DNA from: Omphiscola glabra
Taxonomy: Eukaryota; Mollusca; Gastropoda; Lymnaeidae
Length of the DNA stretch: 64,000 nucleotides
Direction: 5' to 3'
Assembly: GCA_964017045.1 (NCBI GenBank)
Contig: OZ024809.1
Span: 27,396,618-27,460,617 of the forward strand
Under the pieces are notes generated by a model. That model saw only the letters and a list, made by a program, of their open reading frames with translations. It did no database searches and had not been told where the DNA came from. Positions 22,605 through 34,113 of the stretch are shown here, in pieces (the first letter of the stretch is position 1; each line of letters starts with the position of its first letter). A program made the translations under genes and the position numbers.

Positions 22605-22864
22605 TAGTTTTATCCTCTTAACCTACCATAGATTCTCGGGAAAAACCCATTTTATCCTCTTGGCGTACCCTTGATCCACCGGGAAACCCATTTTATCCTC
22701 TTAGCGTACCCTTGATCCACTGGGAAACCCATTTTATCCTCTTAACTTACCCTTGATTCATCGGGAAACCCCATTTCATCCTCTTAACTTACCCTTGGAT
22801 CCATCGGGAAACCCCATTTTATCCTCTTAGCTTCCCGTTATCCATCGGGAAACCCCCATTTTGT
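22605..22864. repeat. Minisatellite in intron 1, about 41-bp unit, 6 copies
   Basis: Unit contains TTTTATCCTCTTAACTTACC and TTGATCCATCGGGAAACCC. Copies differ by small indels. Confidence 0.93.
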
Positions 22865-23449
22865 CTATGGTTTTTAAACATCCTGGTGTAAAAGACTAAA
22901 AGTGTTAAATTAATTATTAGAGAAAACAGGAGGGGTGCTGGCGGATATAATCGTAATTTACATGTAATTTAGTGTATAAATAGTATTATTTAACTTAAAT
23001 AGTAATTTAAATTGACGTTGGTCTGGGAATAGAATGGATTGTTCCTCTCTACATCCTTACCAATTCAATTTGGTAATGTGATGATTTGATACTTGGCTAT
23101 TTAAGAGTTCATATTCGTCTTTGTTGCGTGAACTTATCCAGGTGTGATTGGAGAAAGAAGTGTGTGTGGGTGGGTAAGGGGAATGATCGATTTAAACTTG
23201 AGGACCATGTTTGTGTGTGTGTGATGTGATAATAATGTGTTTGTATTTTTATGCTTATAAATATGTAACTAATTAATGATAAATTGCATTAATGAAAAGA
23301 TGATATAATGTAATTTAGTTATACCACTTAGAAATGTTAATATCTCTTCATTAATATGGCATTTAATTCCCATACCCCCCCCCCCCCAACCTTTCCGGGT
23401 CCACCCTTGGGTAGGAAAGTGTGAGGTCGTGTTAGGCTGTTATTGACAC
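22865..23449. other. Intron 1 unique DNA
   Basis: About 580 bp, AT-rich, with a (TG)n tract near 23210 and a poly-C run near 23380. No exon seen. Confidence 0.45.
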
Positions 23450-23636
23450 AGCCATGCTTCCTCTGCCTAAGCATCCTAAGCATCTAAAGCCATGGTTCCT
23501 CTGCCTAAGCATCCTAAGCATCTAAAGCCATGGTTCCTCTGCCTAAGCATCCTAAGCACCTAAAGCCATGGTTCCTCTGCCTAAGCATCCTAAGCACCTA
23601 AAGCCATCGTTCCTCTGCCTAAGCATCCTAAGCACA
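23450..23636. repeat. Minisatellite in intron 1, 38-bp unit, 5 copies
   Basis: Unit contains AGCCATGGTTCCTCTGCCTA and AGCATCCTAAGCATCTAA. Confidence 0.96.
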
Positions 23637-23871
23637 TAAGTGCAGTGTATGAAGTTGCGCCTGGTGGTTTTAATTTGTTTAATGTATTCTCTAGATTGAA
23701 TGTTGTTTTGATTGATAAGTGAAAAGTAACTAATTTTCCCTACCTCTATCCCTCCCTGCACACACACAACCTAAAGTATGTGGCTCATACATCGTCCCAG
23801 TCCTATGTGAGTAACATTTTATCGTTACGAAACTACCTGCAAGAAACATTTGATTAGTAGCATGTGACTGC

Positions 23872-24186
23872 CGAAACTATAGGAAAAATATTGGACAGAC
23901 CAAAACTATGGGAAATATATTGGACAGACCAAAACTATAGGAAATATATTGGCCCGACCAAAACTATGGGAAATATATGGACAGAACAAAACTATAGGAA
24001 ATTAATTGGACTGACAAAAACTATAGGAAATATATTGGACTGACCAAATTTATAGGAAATATATTGGACTGATCAAAACCAGGAAATATATTGGACAGAC
24101 CAAAACTATAGGAAATACATTGGACTGACCAAAACTGTAGGAAATATATTGGACAGACCAAAACTGTGGGAAATATATTGGACATA
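23872..24186. repeat. Minisatellite in intron 1, 29-bp unit, about 11 copies
   Basis: Unit contains ACTATAGGAAATATATTGG then ACAGACCAAA. Substantial drift between copies. Confidence 0.94.
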
Positions 24187-24239
24187 AAAAAAACGATAAG
24201 AAGCATTTGATTGTCCTAAAAAAAAATTTTGAAATATTG

Positions 24240-24470
24240 ATTTTACCAAATCTGCTAGTAACATTTAAATGTACCAAACCTAGAAATAGCATTTCATTGT
24301 ACCAAACCTAGAAATACCAATCCTAGAAGTAGCATTTGATTGTACCGAAACTAGAAGTAGCACTTGACTGTACCAAAACTAGAAGAATTAGCATTTGATT
24401 GTACCAAAACTAGAAGTAACATGTAATTGTATCAATCCTAGAAGTAACATTAAATTGTGCCAAACCCAAA
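24240..24470. repeat. Minisatellite in intron 1, about 28-bp unit, about 8 copies
   Basis: Unit contains AGCATTTGATTGTACCAAA then CTAGAAGT. Degenerate, and may be a diverged continuation of the preceding array. Confidence 0.85.
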
Positions 24471-24551
24471 CGTATATCATGCAATCATCTCAAAACTACT
24501 CCTATTGTCGCTGTTACTATTACCTGAATGAATTCGTTACAACGTTGTCAT

Positions 24552-24819
24552 TCAAACCAAAATATATGAAGGGCCGAGTAGAAAAAGTACTTAAGTGTAT
24601 GTTTGAAGTTTTGAGAAAAATGAGTTTAAATTTTTTAAATTCTTATTTAGATACATTAAAATCTGCTCGAGGTAACTCTGAATCAAACACTTGTGGATAT
24701 TTGTTATGAATGGTATTTACAGGAATGATTCAGGGGAAGGTATCAAATATAATGCCTGTCTTAACTCATTTTTTGAAAAATTGTAACTTAAGTACTTTTT
24801 CTACTCGGCCCTTCATATT
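24552..24819. mobile_element. Foldback MITE with perfect 33-bp inverted repeats
   Basis: Inverted repeats at 24564-24596 and 24786-24818 are perfect complements over 33 nt (core GAAGGGCCGAGTAGAAAAAG). Imperfect pairing continues inward. The 8-mer GTTGTCAT occurs on both sides (24544-24551 and 24820-24827) and may be a target duplication, although the left copy then leaves 12 extra bases outside the inverted repeat. No coding capacity. Confidence 0.75.
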
Positions 24820-25054
24820 GTTGTCATCCCTTTACCTGAGAGCAGGAAATGAGTTTTCTTCACTCGATGTTAACCCGTGTATCTACGTTTTGACTATACC
24901 GATTGATTTTGTGATCAGATAACGGAGTCAGTTGCCGCAAGTAAGTAGGTCAAGGTCAACCGAGTGCTCTATATTTCATGACTTGGCCACTGCCCACGAT
25001 ATTTAACCTTTGCCTAAAATGTCCAAACTAGGAAACTGGGGTTAAACTGAGTCC

Positions 25055-25265
25055 GTCCAGGATAGGATCAATAACAGTGGCTCTACGGGATAGGATAAAT
25101 AGCAGTGGCTCTACAGGATAGGATCAATAGCAGTGGCTCTACATGATAGGATCAATAGCTGTGGCTCTACAGGATAGGATCAATAACAGTGGCTCTACAG
25201 GATAGGATCAATATCAGTGGCTCTACAGGATAGGATCAATAACAGTGGCTCTACAAGAAAGGATC
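25055..25265. repeat. Minisatellite in intron 1, 28-bp unit, about 7.5 copies
   Basis: Unit contains GATAGGATCAATAACAGTGG then CTCTACAG. Confidence 0.96.
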
Positions 25266-25769
25266 AGTACAATCACCTGGTCTATACATTCGGACCACCT
25301 GACTGCAAAAGGTGCACAGTCAAAATAGACTGCGACTAAGCGTTAGAGTTAGAGCCTTACTTATCGCCCTCGATAGATTGGAGGTTTATCGCCCTCGATA
25401 GATTGGAGTCTCCTTATCAATCAGTCAACGTTAGTAGAAACTCATTGTGACTGCCAGTGGCACACAAGCGATGTTATTGAACGCCTTGTTAAGGATAGCT
25501 ATACAACATCGTTTAGTTACTCTATTACAAATATCTGTTTAAAACAAGGTTGGCTATAAAGAAGAAACACGATGAGCTGGATAACCGGTTTGTTAAAATG
25601 AAATCCTAGCCCTAAGTTATTTAACCTGATCACAACGTCACAAAGCCTAAAACAAACTTAGGTAGGGAACTCTTCTATTGGGGTGAAACCTTTTTTTCTT
25701 CTGAATATCTAACTTTGGCGTCATATATTGACACAGAACAACTCCCGAATATGGCTTCATATTAAGTAA
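25266..25769. other. Intron 1 unique DNA
   Basis: About 500 bp with one short duplication (TTATCGCCCTCGATAGATTG, about 25362 and 25387). No exon seen. Confidence 0.45.
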
Positions 25770-25930
25770 ATGAGGGAAACAAAGTATGAGAAAACCTGAA
25801 AAATAGAGACGCAACAAAACAACGAACGTGTCGACAAGAGGCCTTCCTTAGCCTTAGCGTACAAACAAAACCAAAAAAAATAAAATAAAATAACACTTAG
25901 CTGGCCGAGAGGACAGCAAGAGGAATATGT
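25770..25930 (-). repeat. Dispersed repeat, inverted copy
   Basis: On the minus strand it contains GACACGTTCGTTGTTTTGTT, preceded by GGAAGGCCTCTTGTC, and matches the 21239-21405 copy with small changes. Both copies flank the first arrestin exon in opposite orientation. Confidence 0.55.
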
Positions 25931-26089
25931 CAAATATAGGTTGTTAATTTCTATATAATTCTTCTAAGATAATTATGTCCTCATAAAATCCTATGTGTAT
26001 GTGGTAAATGTGTGTTACTTTTATTGTTCTGCATTTAGAGCATGCATAACTACGCAGTACTGCGAACGGCGCCGACTAGTTAATTTAAA

Positions 26090-26272
26090 TATATGTTTAA
26101 CAACGGCGTTGACCAGTTGAGTCAAACATGTTTGACAACGCCGTTGACCAGTTAAGTCAAACATATGTTTAACAACGCCATTGACCAGTTAAGTCAAACA
26201 TATGTTTAACAACGCCATTGACCAGTTAAGTCAAACATATGTTTAACAACGGCATTGACCAGTTAAGTCAAA
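26090..26272. repeat. Minisatellite in intron 1, 37-bp unit, 5 copies
   Basis: Unit contains ACATATGTTTAACAACGCCA then TTGACCAGTTAAGTCAA. Confidence 0.96.
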
Positions 26273-26939
26273 CAGCGGTGAAAACCAATGAAACATGTAC
26301 AATGAAATAAAAAAAAAAAAAAAAAAACATTACCATTTTATCTCCATGCAGTTTGAGAAACACTGTGGGGAAAACTGCTAAATTTTAACCAAAAACAATC
26401 CTATTCATCAAGTCACAGCAATGCATTAATCACTGTGTGAATATCGGTTTAAACTGTTGCTTCCAAAACTGGACCCCCGAAACTTGACCCGACCATCCAC
26501 CGGGGGGGTTGTTCAAAACGGGGCACAATCAGACAAAGTGCAAGTTTTGATGGGGCTCCCGTCGCAGATACTCGTTACTTTCCATTACTTCGGCTCGACG
26601 ACTTATTTGACCAAATAAATCTGTTGTTGGGTCGCTATTCAAACTAGGTGAACTAAATAAAGTCAAAGTCCAAAACGACCGTCCTGGGTTGGAACGATTG
26701 TACTTGAAGGATGATGTGAGCTCAGTGTGTAGCCATGAAATGTAACACCGGTGGTTTCTACCAGCCGAGCCATTATTATGACGCTGAAATGGTCATAGAT
26801 AAATAGAACACTTCCATTGATTATGTTTATCGATTGGATGAAAATTACGTCATTTTGGATATTTATTTATTTGTTAAAAAAGCGAAATGAGATATATTTT
26901 TACTTTCACTCTATTTTTCTTTCTTCTTTTTTCCCCCAG
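26273..26939. other. Intron 1 unique 3' part
   Basis: About 670 bp including a poly-A run near 26310, ending in the pyrimidine-rich acceptor tract of exon 2. Confidence 0.45.
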
Positions 26940-26970
26940 AGTTTTCAAGAAAAGCAGTCCAAATGGAAAA
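26940..26970 (+). CDS. ARRB1: Beta-arrestin exon 2 (VFKKSSPNGK)
   Basis: A 31-nt exon completing R22 and encoding VFKKSSPNGK (residues 23-32). This is the first beta strand of the arrestin N-domain. The lysine pair K25/K26 matches the phosphate-sensing lysines K10/K11 of mammalian beta-arrestin 1. The acceptor is a pyrimidine-rich tract ending CCCCCAG and the donor is GTGAGT, phase 0. The exon lies inside a longer open frame that runs on into CT-rich low-complexity DNA; only the 31 nt are supported as coding. Introns on both sides are long (4.5 kb and 19.2 kb). Confidence 0.95.
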
Positions 26971-27011
26971 GTGAGTAGATGTTATTGTTTGGCTTTTGTA
27001 GCCCCTATTTC

Positions 27012-27632
27012 AATCAGCCCTCCCTCACTCCAACTCTCCAACCTCCATCACTCCCTATATCTTCCACTCTCCCACTCTATTTCTCACTCTCTCACTCCAT
27101 ATCCCATTCTCTCATTCTATCTCCCACTCTCTCATTCTATTTCCCACTCTTTCACTCTATCTTCCACTTTCTCACTATCTCTCACTCTATTTCCTACTCT
27201 CTCTAACTCACACCCTCTCACTCTATCTCCCACGCTCTCACTATATCTCTCCCTCTCTCACTCTATCTCCTACTATCACTATCTCCCAATCTCTCACTCT
27301 CTCTCTCTATCTCCCACTATCAATCTCCCACTCTCTCACTCTATCTCTCACTCTATCTCTCACTCTATCTCTCACTCTATCTCCCACTATCAATCTCCCA
27401 CGCTCTCACTATCTCTCACTCTATCTCCTACTATCACTATCTCCCACTCTCTCACTCTCTCTCTATCTCCCACTATCAATCTCCCACTCTCTCACTCTAT
27501 CTCCCACTATCAATCTCCCGCTCTCTCTCTATCTCCCACTATCAATCACCCACTCTCTCATTCTATCTTCCACTCTGTCACTGTATCTCCCACTCTCTCC
27601 CTCTATCTCCCATACTCTTTTTCTCTTGTAGT
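27012..27632. repeat. CT-rich low-complexity array in intron 2
   Basis: Irregular CTCTCACTCTATCTCCCA-type repeats (about 14-28 bp). The polypyrimidine run lies on the transcript strand, just after exon 2. Open frames here encode only Ser/Leu/Thr/Pro low-complexity sequence. Confidence 0.93.
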
Positions 27633-27714
27633 AATCAATAAATGGGATATATTGACGTCCCGTTATCCACAATGTGTTGACTTAATGACCCCTTATTGTA
27701 ACTCTTCTAAACCA

Positions 27715-28150
27715 TGACCTTTCCCCTCCTCCCCTTCTTGGTTCCAGTAGTGATCCAATATTGTTTACCCTGACCTATCTCCCCGTCTTGGTTCCAGTAG
27801 TGATCCAATATTTTTTACCCTACCCAATCTCCCTGCCCTATCTCCCTGTCCTATGACCTATCTCCCTGCCCTATTCGCGTTGTTATAATTTGTTATAGCC
27901 CCCTCCCAGCTGTCTCTGGTCTAGATATGTTCCGATATTTTGTGTGGAACCCCCCCCCCTCTCCTACCACGCCCCTGTCTCTGGTCTAGATATATTCCGA
28001 TATTTTGTGTTACACACCCTCTCGTACCCCACCTCTGTCTGGCCTAGATGTGTTGTTCCAATATTTTTATGACACCCCAAACCTCGCGCCGTCTTAGGTC
28101 CAGGAGTGTTGTACCAATATTTGTTATGAACCCCTCCTCTCCTGGTCTTG
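27715..28150. repeat. Degenerate ~60-bp repeats in intron 2
   Basis: Diverged copies carrying CTTGGTTCCAGTAGTGATCC or CTGTCTCTGGTCTAGATAT, each followed by CC(A/G)ATATTTTGTG-like sequence. Confidence 0.7.
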
Positions 28151-28671
28151 TGTCCAGCTGAGCTATTAAATGTTGTGTCCATAAGAGCAGATGTTCCACA
28201 AGCTCGTGGCGACGTGAAATCAATAGTGCAGTTAATAAAATGATATATTACGGTGGTTCTCAAAATCCATCTCTTGCTTTTAAGTCTCCGGCTATCACAA
28301 TATCAGCTCTGACGTTGTGTGTTGTCTTTCTTCTCATTCACCATGTTGGATGTATGAGAATGTCACATATATAAAGTGTATGACTAGAGTGTGTATCCCC
28401 AACATCGAAATTATATTGTATACCAGTTGTGTACCATTTGTACAGAACGAAGACACGGAGACCGTTACGACCACCGACCAATAATCTCAAGAATTAACAA
28501 CAGATATTGCAAGACAAACCGTTGCCTGGTTGAGAATTATCCCGAGATTTGGTGGTTTGTGTTTGGGGTGAGGTTTGAGCCAGTGAGATCGTCATTGATA
28601 CACTGGACACTGGGTGGACGTGATGCATGCGAAGAGGAATTCTGCGAGGACTCCAACTAAACAGAGCCAAT
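28151..28671. other. Intron 2 unique DNA
   Basis: About 520 bp with an open + frame (reading includes LCTICTERRHGDRYDHRP) that I do not recognise. No splice context supports a coding exon. Confidence 0.35.
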
Positions 28672-30285
28672 TGCTCACTGCAAGACTCCTACTGTGACAT
28701 CACATTAGTATAGCAGAGCCAATGGCAAAACTCCTGTGACATCACATTAGTATAGCAGAGCCAATGGCACACTGCAAGACTCCTACTGTGACATCACATT
28801 AGTATATCAGAGCCAAATGCAAGGCTCCTACTGTGACATCACATTAGTATAGCAGAGTGAATGTCGAAACTCCTACTGTGACATCACATTCGTATAGCAG
28901 AGCCAACGGCAAGGCTCTTAATATCACATCACATTTGTATAGCAGAGCCAACGGCAAGGCTCCTAATGTCACATCACATTAGTATAGTAGAGCCAACGGC
29001 AAGGCTCCTAATGTCACATCACATTGGTATAGCAGAGCCAACGGCAAGGCTCCTAATGTCACATCACATTAGTATAGCAGAGCCAATGGCAAGGCTCCTA
29101 CTGTGACATCACATTAGTATAGCAGAGCCAATGGCACATTGCAAGACTCCTACTGTGACATCACATTAGTATATCAGAGCCAATGGCAAGACTCCTACTG
29201 TCACATCACATTAGTATAGCAGAGCCAATTGCACATTGCAAGACTCCTACTGTGACATCACATTAGTATAACAGAGCCAATGGCACATTGCAAGACTCCT
29301 ACTGTGACATCACATTAGTATAGCAGAGCCAATGGCACACTGCAAGACTCCTACAGTGACATCACATTAGTATAGCAGAGCCAATTGCACATTGCAAGAC
29401 TCCTACTGTGACATCACATTAGTATAGCAGAGCCATTGGCAAGACTCCTACTGTGACATCACATTAGTATAGCAGAGCCAATGGCACACTGCAAGACTCC
29501 TACTGTGACATCACATTAGTATATCAGAGCCAATGGCAAGACTCCTACTGTCACATCACATTAGTATAGCAGAGCCAATTGCACATTGCAAGACTCCTAC
29601 TGTGACATCACATTAGTATAACAGAGCCAATGGCACATTGCAAGACTCCTACTGTGACATCACATTAGTATAGCAGAGCCAATGGCACACTGCAAGACTC
29701 CTACAGTGACATCACATTAGTATAGCAGAGCCAATTGCACATTGCAAGACTCCTACTGTGACATCACATTAGTATAGCAGAGCCATTGGCAAGACTCCTA
29801 CTGTGACATCACATTAGTATAGCAGAGCCAATGGCACACTGCAAGACTCCTACAGTGACATCACATTAGTATAGCAGAGCCAATGGCACACTGCAAGACT
29901 CCTACTGTGACATCACATTAGTATGGCAGAGCCAATTGCACATTGCAAGACTCCTACTGTGACATCACATTAGTATATCAGAGCCATTGGCAAGACTCCT
30001 ACTGTGACATCACATTAGTATAGCAGAGCCAATGGCACACTGCAAGACTCCTACAGTGACATCACATTAGTATAGCAGAGCCAATGGCACACTGCAAGAC
30101 TCCTACTGTGACATCACATTAGTATGGCAGAGCCAATTGCACATTGCAAGACTCCTACTGTGACATCACATTAGTATAGCAGAGCCAATGGCACATTGCA
30201 AGACTCCAACTGTGGCATCACATTAGTATAGCAGAGCCAATTGCACATTGCAAGACTCCTACTGTGGCATCAGATTAGTATAACG
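28672..30285. repeat. Minisatellite in intron 2, mixed 52/43-bp units
   Basis: Unit contains CTCCTACTGTGACATCACAT and TAGTATAGCAGAGCCAATGG. The long form adds CACATTG before CAAGA. Diagnostic variants recur 350 bp apart (for example ATATCAG at 29171 and 29521, and CTACAGTG at 29351 and 29701), showing higher-order duplication. Confidence 0.97.
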
Positions 30286-30408
30286 TCTGCACTCTAAAAA
30301 TGTTGTTTCATTATATTATTTACATACTTTTTTCTTTTGAAAAAAAAAGGGAAATGGCCTGGTAGTTGGGGTGTATTTTCATTTGAAATATCAAATCTGA
30401 CAACAAAT

Positions 30409-30830
30409 CGAAGTGATGCCAACTATTAAAGTGATGCCAACTATAGAAGTGATGCCAACTATTGAAATGATGCCAACTATTGAAGTGATGCCAACTTTTG
30501 AAGTGATGCCAACTATTGAAGTGATGCCAACTATTGAAGTATTGCCAACTTTTGAATTGATGCCAACTATTGAAATGATGCCAACTATTCAAGTGATGCC
30601 AACTATTGAAGTGATGCCAACTATTGAAGTGATGCCAACTATTGAAGTGATGCCAACTATTGAAGTGATGCCAACTATTGAAGTGATGCCAACTATTGAA
30701 GTATTGCCAACTTTTGAATTGATGCCAACTATTGAAGTGATGCCAACTATTGAAGTGATGCCAACTATTGAAGTGATGCCAACTATTGAAGTGACTGCCA
30801 ACTATTGAAGTGACTGCCAAATATTGAAAT
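30409..30830. repeat. Minisatellite in intron 2, 18-bp unit, about 23 copies
   Basis: Unit GAAGTGATGCCAACTATT. Open on both strands (MPTIEV or HFNSW readings). Variants with TTGCCAACTTTTGAATTG occur twice, 162 bp (9 units) apart, suggesting block duplication. Confidence 0.97.
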
Positions 30831-31799
30831 GATAACACACATCGATATGCAAAAGTTCGTATACATTGAGTAAATAGTAGTGCGTTATGAACTTCACATT
30901 TGTACCATTTTACCCATGACGACCTCAGTGATTTTCCGAAAGATGCTGCTCATATATTGTATGATGATTTACTAGCTGTTACTATTCATCTTAATGGCTC
31001 TCGGCATTCTCACAAGTGGTCTAAACCTTGACGCTTGTATTCCATCACCTTTGTATAGGCCATGATGGGCCATTATTGCTAACTTGCTACTCTGATCTAG
31101 CCAGTGAACCCCCGGAAAATTATTATTTTTTTTTTTGGAAGGATGGTGAAGAGGGTTTTTCTTTTATTCTATTGGTCAATACTGCGTCACCTGTAATCTA
31201 TTCCTATAACACATTAATTTATTCGTGGTACACCGTGAGGCTTGTGGAGCTGATTGCAGGAGCAAATACCCCTACTTCATTCAAGGTTCAGCAAAGACCC
31301 CGCCATAAAATACACATTTTGTTTCTGGGCCTCTTTTGGGAATGTAAGATCTCACCAGGCCGAGAACCGCTGGTACACTTTTTTTTTTAAATTTCATGAG
31401 CCGCGGGTTCGTCGGTGTGTCACTTATAATGCGGAGAGTCGCCTTGGTTACCATCTATTATTTGACAGGCCCGCGGTGAATGCCACCCCTGACGGCCATC
31501 ACATGATTTGTTTGAAGACACGTCCACGGCCGTATCACACGGTCGGCCATGCCTAACTATTGTCAACATGCTGGGCCGTCCACATTAATTAATATCGATT
31601 ATTTATGCTGTCTGCCACACGAATGACTTCGTTGTTTTTGATGGTGCAATAGTAAATATATCACATTAAGCATGTTGTTACTTTGGTCCAAATGTCATGT
31701 ATTAAGATTTTTAAAAAGTGATGGGTTGTAATTGGACTAATAAGCGAGCTTTTTATTTATATTTTTAAAAAAGATACATTATTTACGTTTGGTGTAAAA
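30831..31799. other. Intron 2 unique DNA
   Basis: About 970 bp without recognised coding. One end-like motif, GAGAACCGCTG near 31360, resembles hAT termini but has no partner. Confidence 0.4.
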
Positions 31800-32095
31800 G
31801 AACACATAAAAATACCATTTCAAAAGACCATATCGAAATAACATCAAAAGACCATATCAAAATACCAAATCTAAAATAGCGTCAAAAGACCAAATCAAAA
31901 TACCATATCAAAATATAATATCAAAATATAATATCAAAAGGCCATATAAAAATAACATATCAAATTAATATTTAAAAACATATCAAAAGACCATTTGAAA
32001 GTACCATATGAATGTAACATCAAAAGACTATATCAAAAGATCATAGCAAAAGGCCATATCAAAATCGCATCAAAAGACCATATCAAATCTGTGTC
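31800..32095. repeat. A-rich degenerate tandem repeat in intron 2
   Basis: Irregular repeats of ATATCAAAAGACCATATC and ATATCAAAATACC. Confidence 0.85.
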
Positions 32096-32164
32096 ATGAA
32101 GGACAAAAGAAACTTACTTGTTAGCAATGATACAAGCCATGAATTTTGGTGTGTTCTTTAATAG

Positions 32165-32340
32165 CAGGGCCGGCCTTAGGCCACTGCAACCTATGCGGCC
32201 CCGCACTTTCATAGGCCCCGCCCGAATTTATTTTCTAATACAAAATCTTAATTTTCACTTATTATCCTTATTCTCTACCCAGAATGGGCCCCGCGCAATC
32301 CGTTTCGCATAGGGCCCCGCAATTGTTAGGGTCGGCCCTG
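32165..32340. mobile_element. hAT-like MITE, 176 bp, perfect 8-bp target duplication
   Basis: Ends CAGGGCCGGCC and GGGTCGGCCCTG are imperfect terminal inverted repeats. They are followed inward by GGCCCCGC-rich arms (GCGGCCCCGCAC and CATAGGGCCCCGC). The direct 8-bp repeat TTTAATAG lies at 32157-32164 and 32341-32348. No coding capacity. The 8-bp duplication and CAG..CTG ends indicate a hAT superfamily non-autonomous element. Family name not known to me. Confidence 0.92.
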
Positions 32341-32348
32341 TTTAATAG

Positions 32349-33587
32349 TCTTCAAATGCTGTTAGCGCCGAGGATTCTTAAATTTACACGTACCAAATGC
32401 ATTGCAGAAAGCACAGTGAACACATGTTAAATTATAGTTTGTCGAGCTATTGTTTTGATTCCTTTGGCATCACGGAGCCTTTTTAATGGACTAGAAAGTC
32501 TTCATACGCGCAAGGTTCAGAATCCCAGTCTCCGTAAATCTCTATCATTGCTTTGGAAACTGAACTGTATGTGGAAGTTCTGAAGGATATTTTAAAGCAA
32601 ATGGTAAAGCTGATATCTTTTGATATTATTACAAGGCCGAGCATTCGCTGATTGCCAAGTTCATCACTGCAAGGTTTATTAGGGGCACGGTACTACCTCA
32701 AAAATACACTCTGCACTTTTTGTTACGCCTGGATAATATAAAAATTAACTCCTTTCTTGTGCACGCTATAGAGTGCAAGGATACATGTATAGAGAGAGAA
32801 CGGGGCTGAAGGGAGAGAGAGTAATCACAAGATCTTCTGTGCATCAGGATACCAGATTACTTAATGTTATTTCTGTTATTTGTTGAAAATAAGGACACCA
32901 TTTCTGTATTTCGAAAACACGTTTTTTTGGGGTCAACCACGGTTGACAGTTGACTTTTTGATGAGTCGAATTGTCCTGAGACTAGTCTTACAAAGAATGT
33001 TTTTTTTTTGTTTTTGTTTTTTTTTTGTTCGTGGTGTTGTTTTATGACCATATTTTCGCTAACTCACTATTAATAATCTAAAGGGCTTACCGTGGTTCGC
33101 TACTGGAAGCTACAACACGGGGGTGCTGCTGTTGGGCCAAGGTGGACATATAAACCATTTCAACCCACCCTAAAATGTCTGCCGTCTCCTACCTCTAACT
33201 CTTAAAGTCTTTTACTCAGGGCTTTCCTCTTTCTCTCGAATGATTGCATTTTTCTTGGCCTGACGAATTCATTCCCAGTAGCCGAGAATTTACCCATATT
33301 TGATATTGAGATCCCGTAAGTGGGGGAACCCACTAACTCAAGACTTTACTTCGACACCCTGATGGTGTTGGGGTGGGGGAGGCTGGGGTAGGGGTTGTGA
33401 TGCACGAACGTGAACGCTAGGGTGATCATAACCAATAAGGCATCAAGGTGTTAGCCTACGACCAATAAGGCATCAAGATGTTAGCCTACGAGGCTAGAAA
33501 TATCGGAGTATTTAGTCCAATCATTAGGTTGTCAATAACAGTAGAAACAAATCTTAGGCTAATAGACTAATACGTTTTTGTGTTTTA
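32349..33587. other. Intron 2 unique DNA
   Basis: About 1.2 kb with a (GA)n patch near 32800, a T-rich run near 33005 and one two-copy ~30-bp duplication with CCAATAAGGCATCAAG (33431 and 33461). No exon seen. Confidence 0.45.
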
Positions 33588-34113
33588 GTAACACGCTTTA
33601 GGCAAGACATTCTTGGTTCCATGTATGTTCTAGTACCAAGTTTTGAGCAAGACATTCTTGGATCTATGTATGTTCTAGTACCATGTTTTAGGCAAGACAT
33701 TCTTGGATCTATGTATGTTTTAGTACCATGTTTTGGGCAAGACATTCTTGGATCTTTGTATGTTCTAGTACCAAGTTTTGGGCAAGAGATTCTAGGTTCT
33801 ATGTATGTTCTAGTACCAAGCTTTGGGCAAGACATTCTTGGTTCTATGTATGTTCTAGTACCAAGCTTTGGGCAAAACATTCTTGGTTCTATGTATGTTC
33901 TAGTACCAAGCTTTGAGCAAGACATTCTTGGTTCTATGTATGTTCTAGTACCAAGCTTTGGGCAAAACATTCTTGGTTCTATGTATGTTCTAGTACCAAG
34001 CTTTGGGCAAAACATTCTTGGTTCTATGTATGTTCTAGTACCAAGCTTTGGACAAGACATTCTTAGGTCTTTGTATGTTCTAGTACCAAGCTTTGAGCAA
34101 GAGATTGTTTGCT
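33588..34113. repeat. Minisatellite in intron 2, 45-bp unit, about 12 copies
   Basis: Unit contains TAGTACCAAGCTTTGGGCAA, then GACATTCTTGG, then TTCTATGTATGTTC. Both strands are open for about 168 codons (readings MYVLVPSFGQDILGS and CPKLGTRTYIEPRMS). It sits inside an intron, so I call it non-coding. Confidence 0.96.

Noticed and set aside
26887..27717. Long + strand open frame of about 276 codons in CT-rich DNA
   Set aside because: Only 31 nt of it (26940-26970) is arrestin exon 2. The remainder is intronic low-complexity Ser/Leu/Pro/Thr sequence with no domain.
31345..31370. Fourth SPIN-like end (GAGAACCGCTG)
   Set aside because: No matching left terminus or internal SPIN sequence nearby; short chance similarity.
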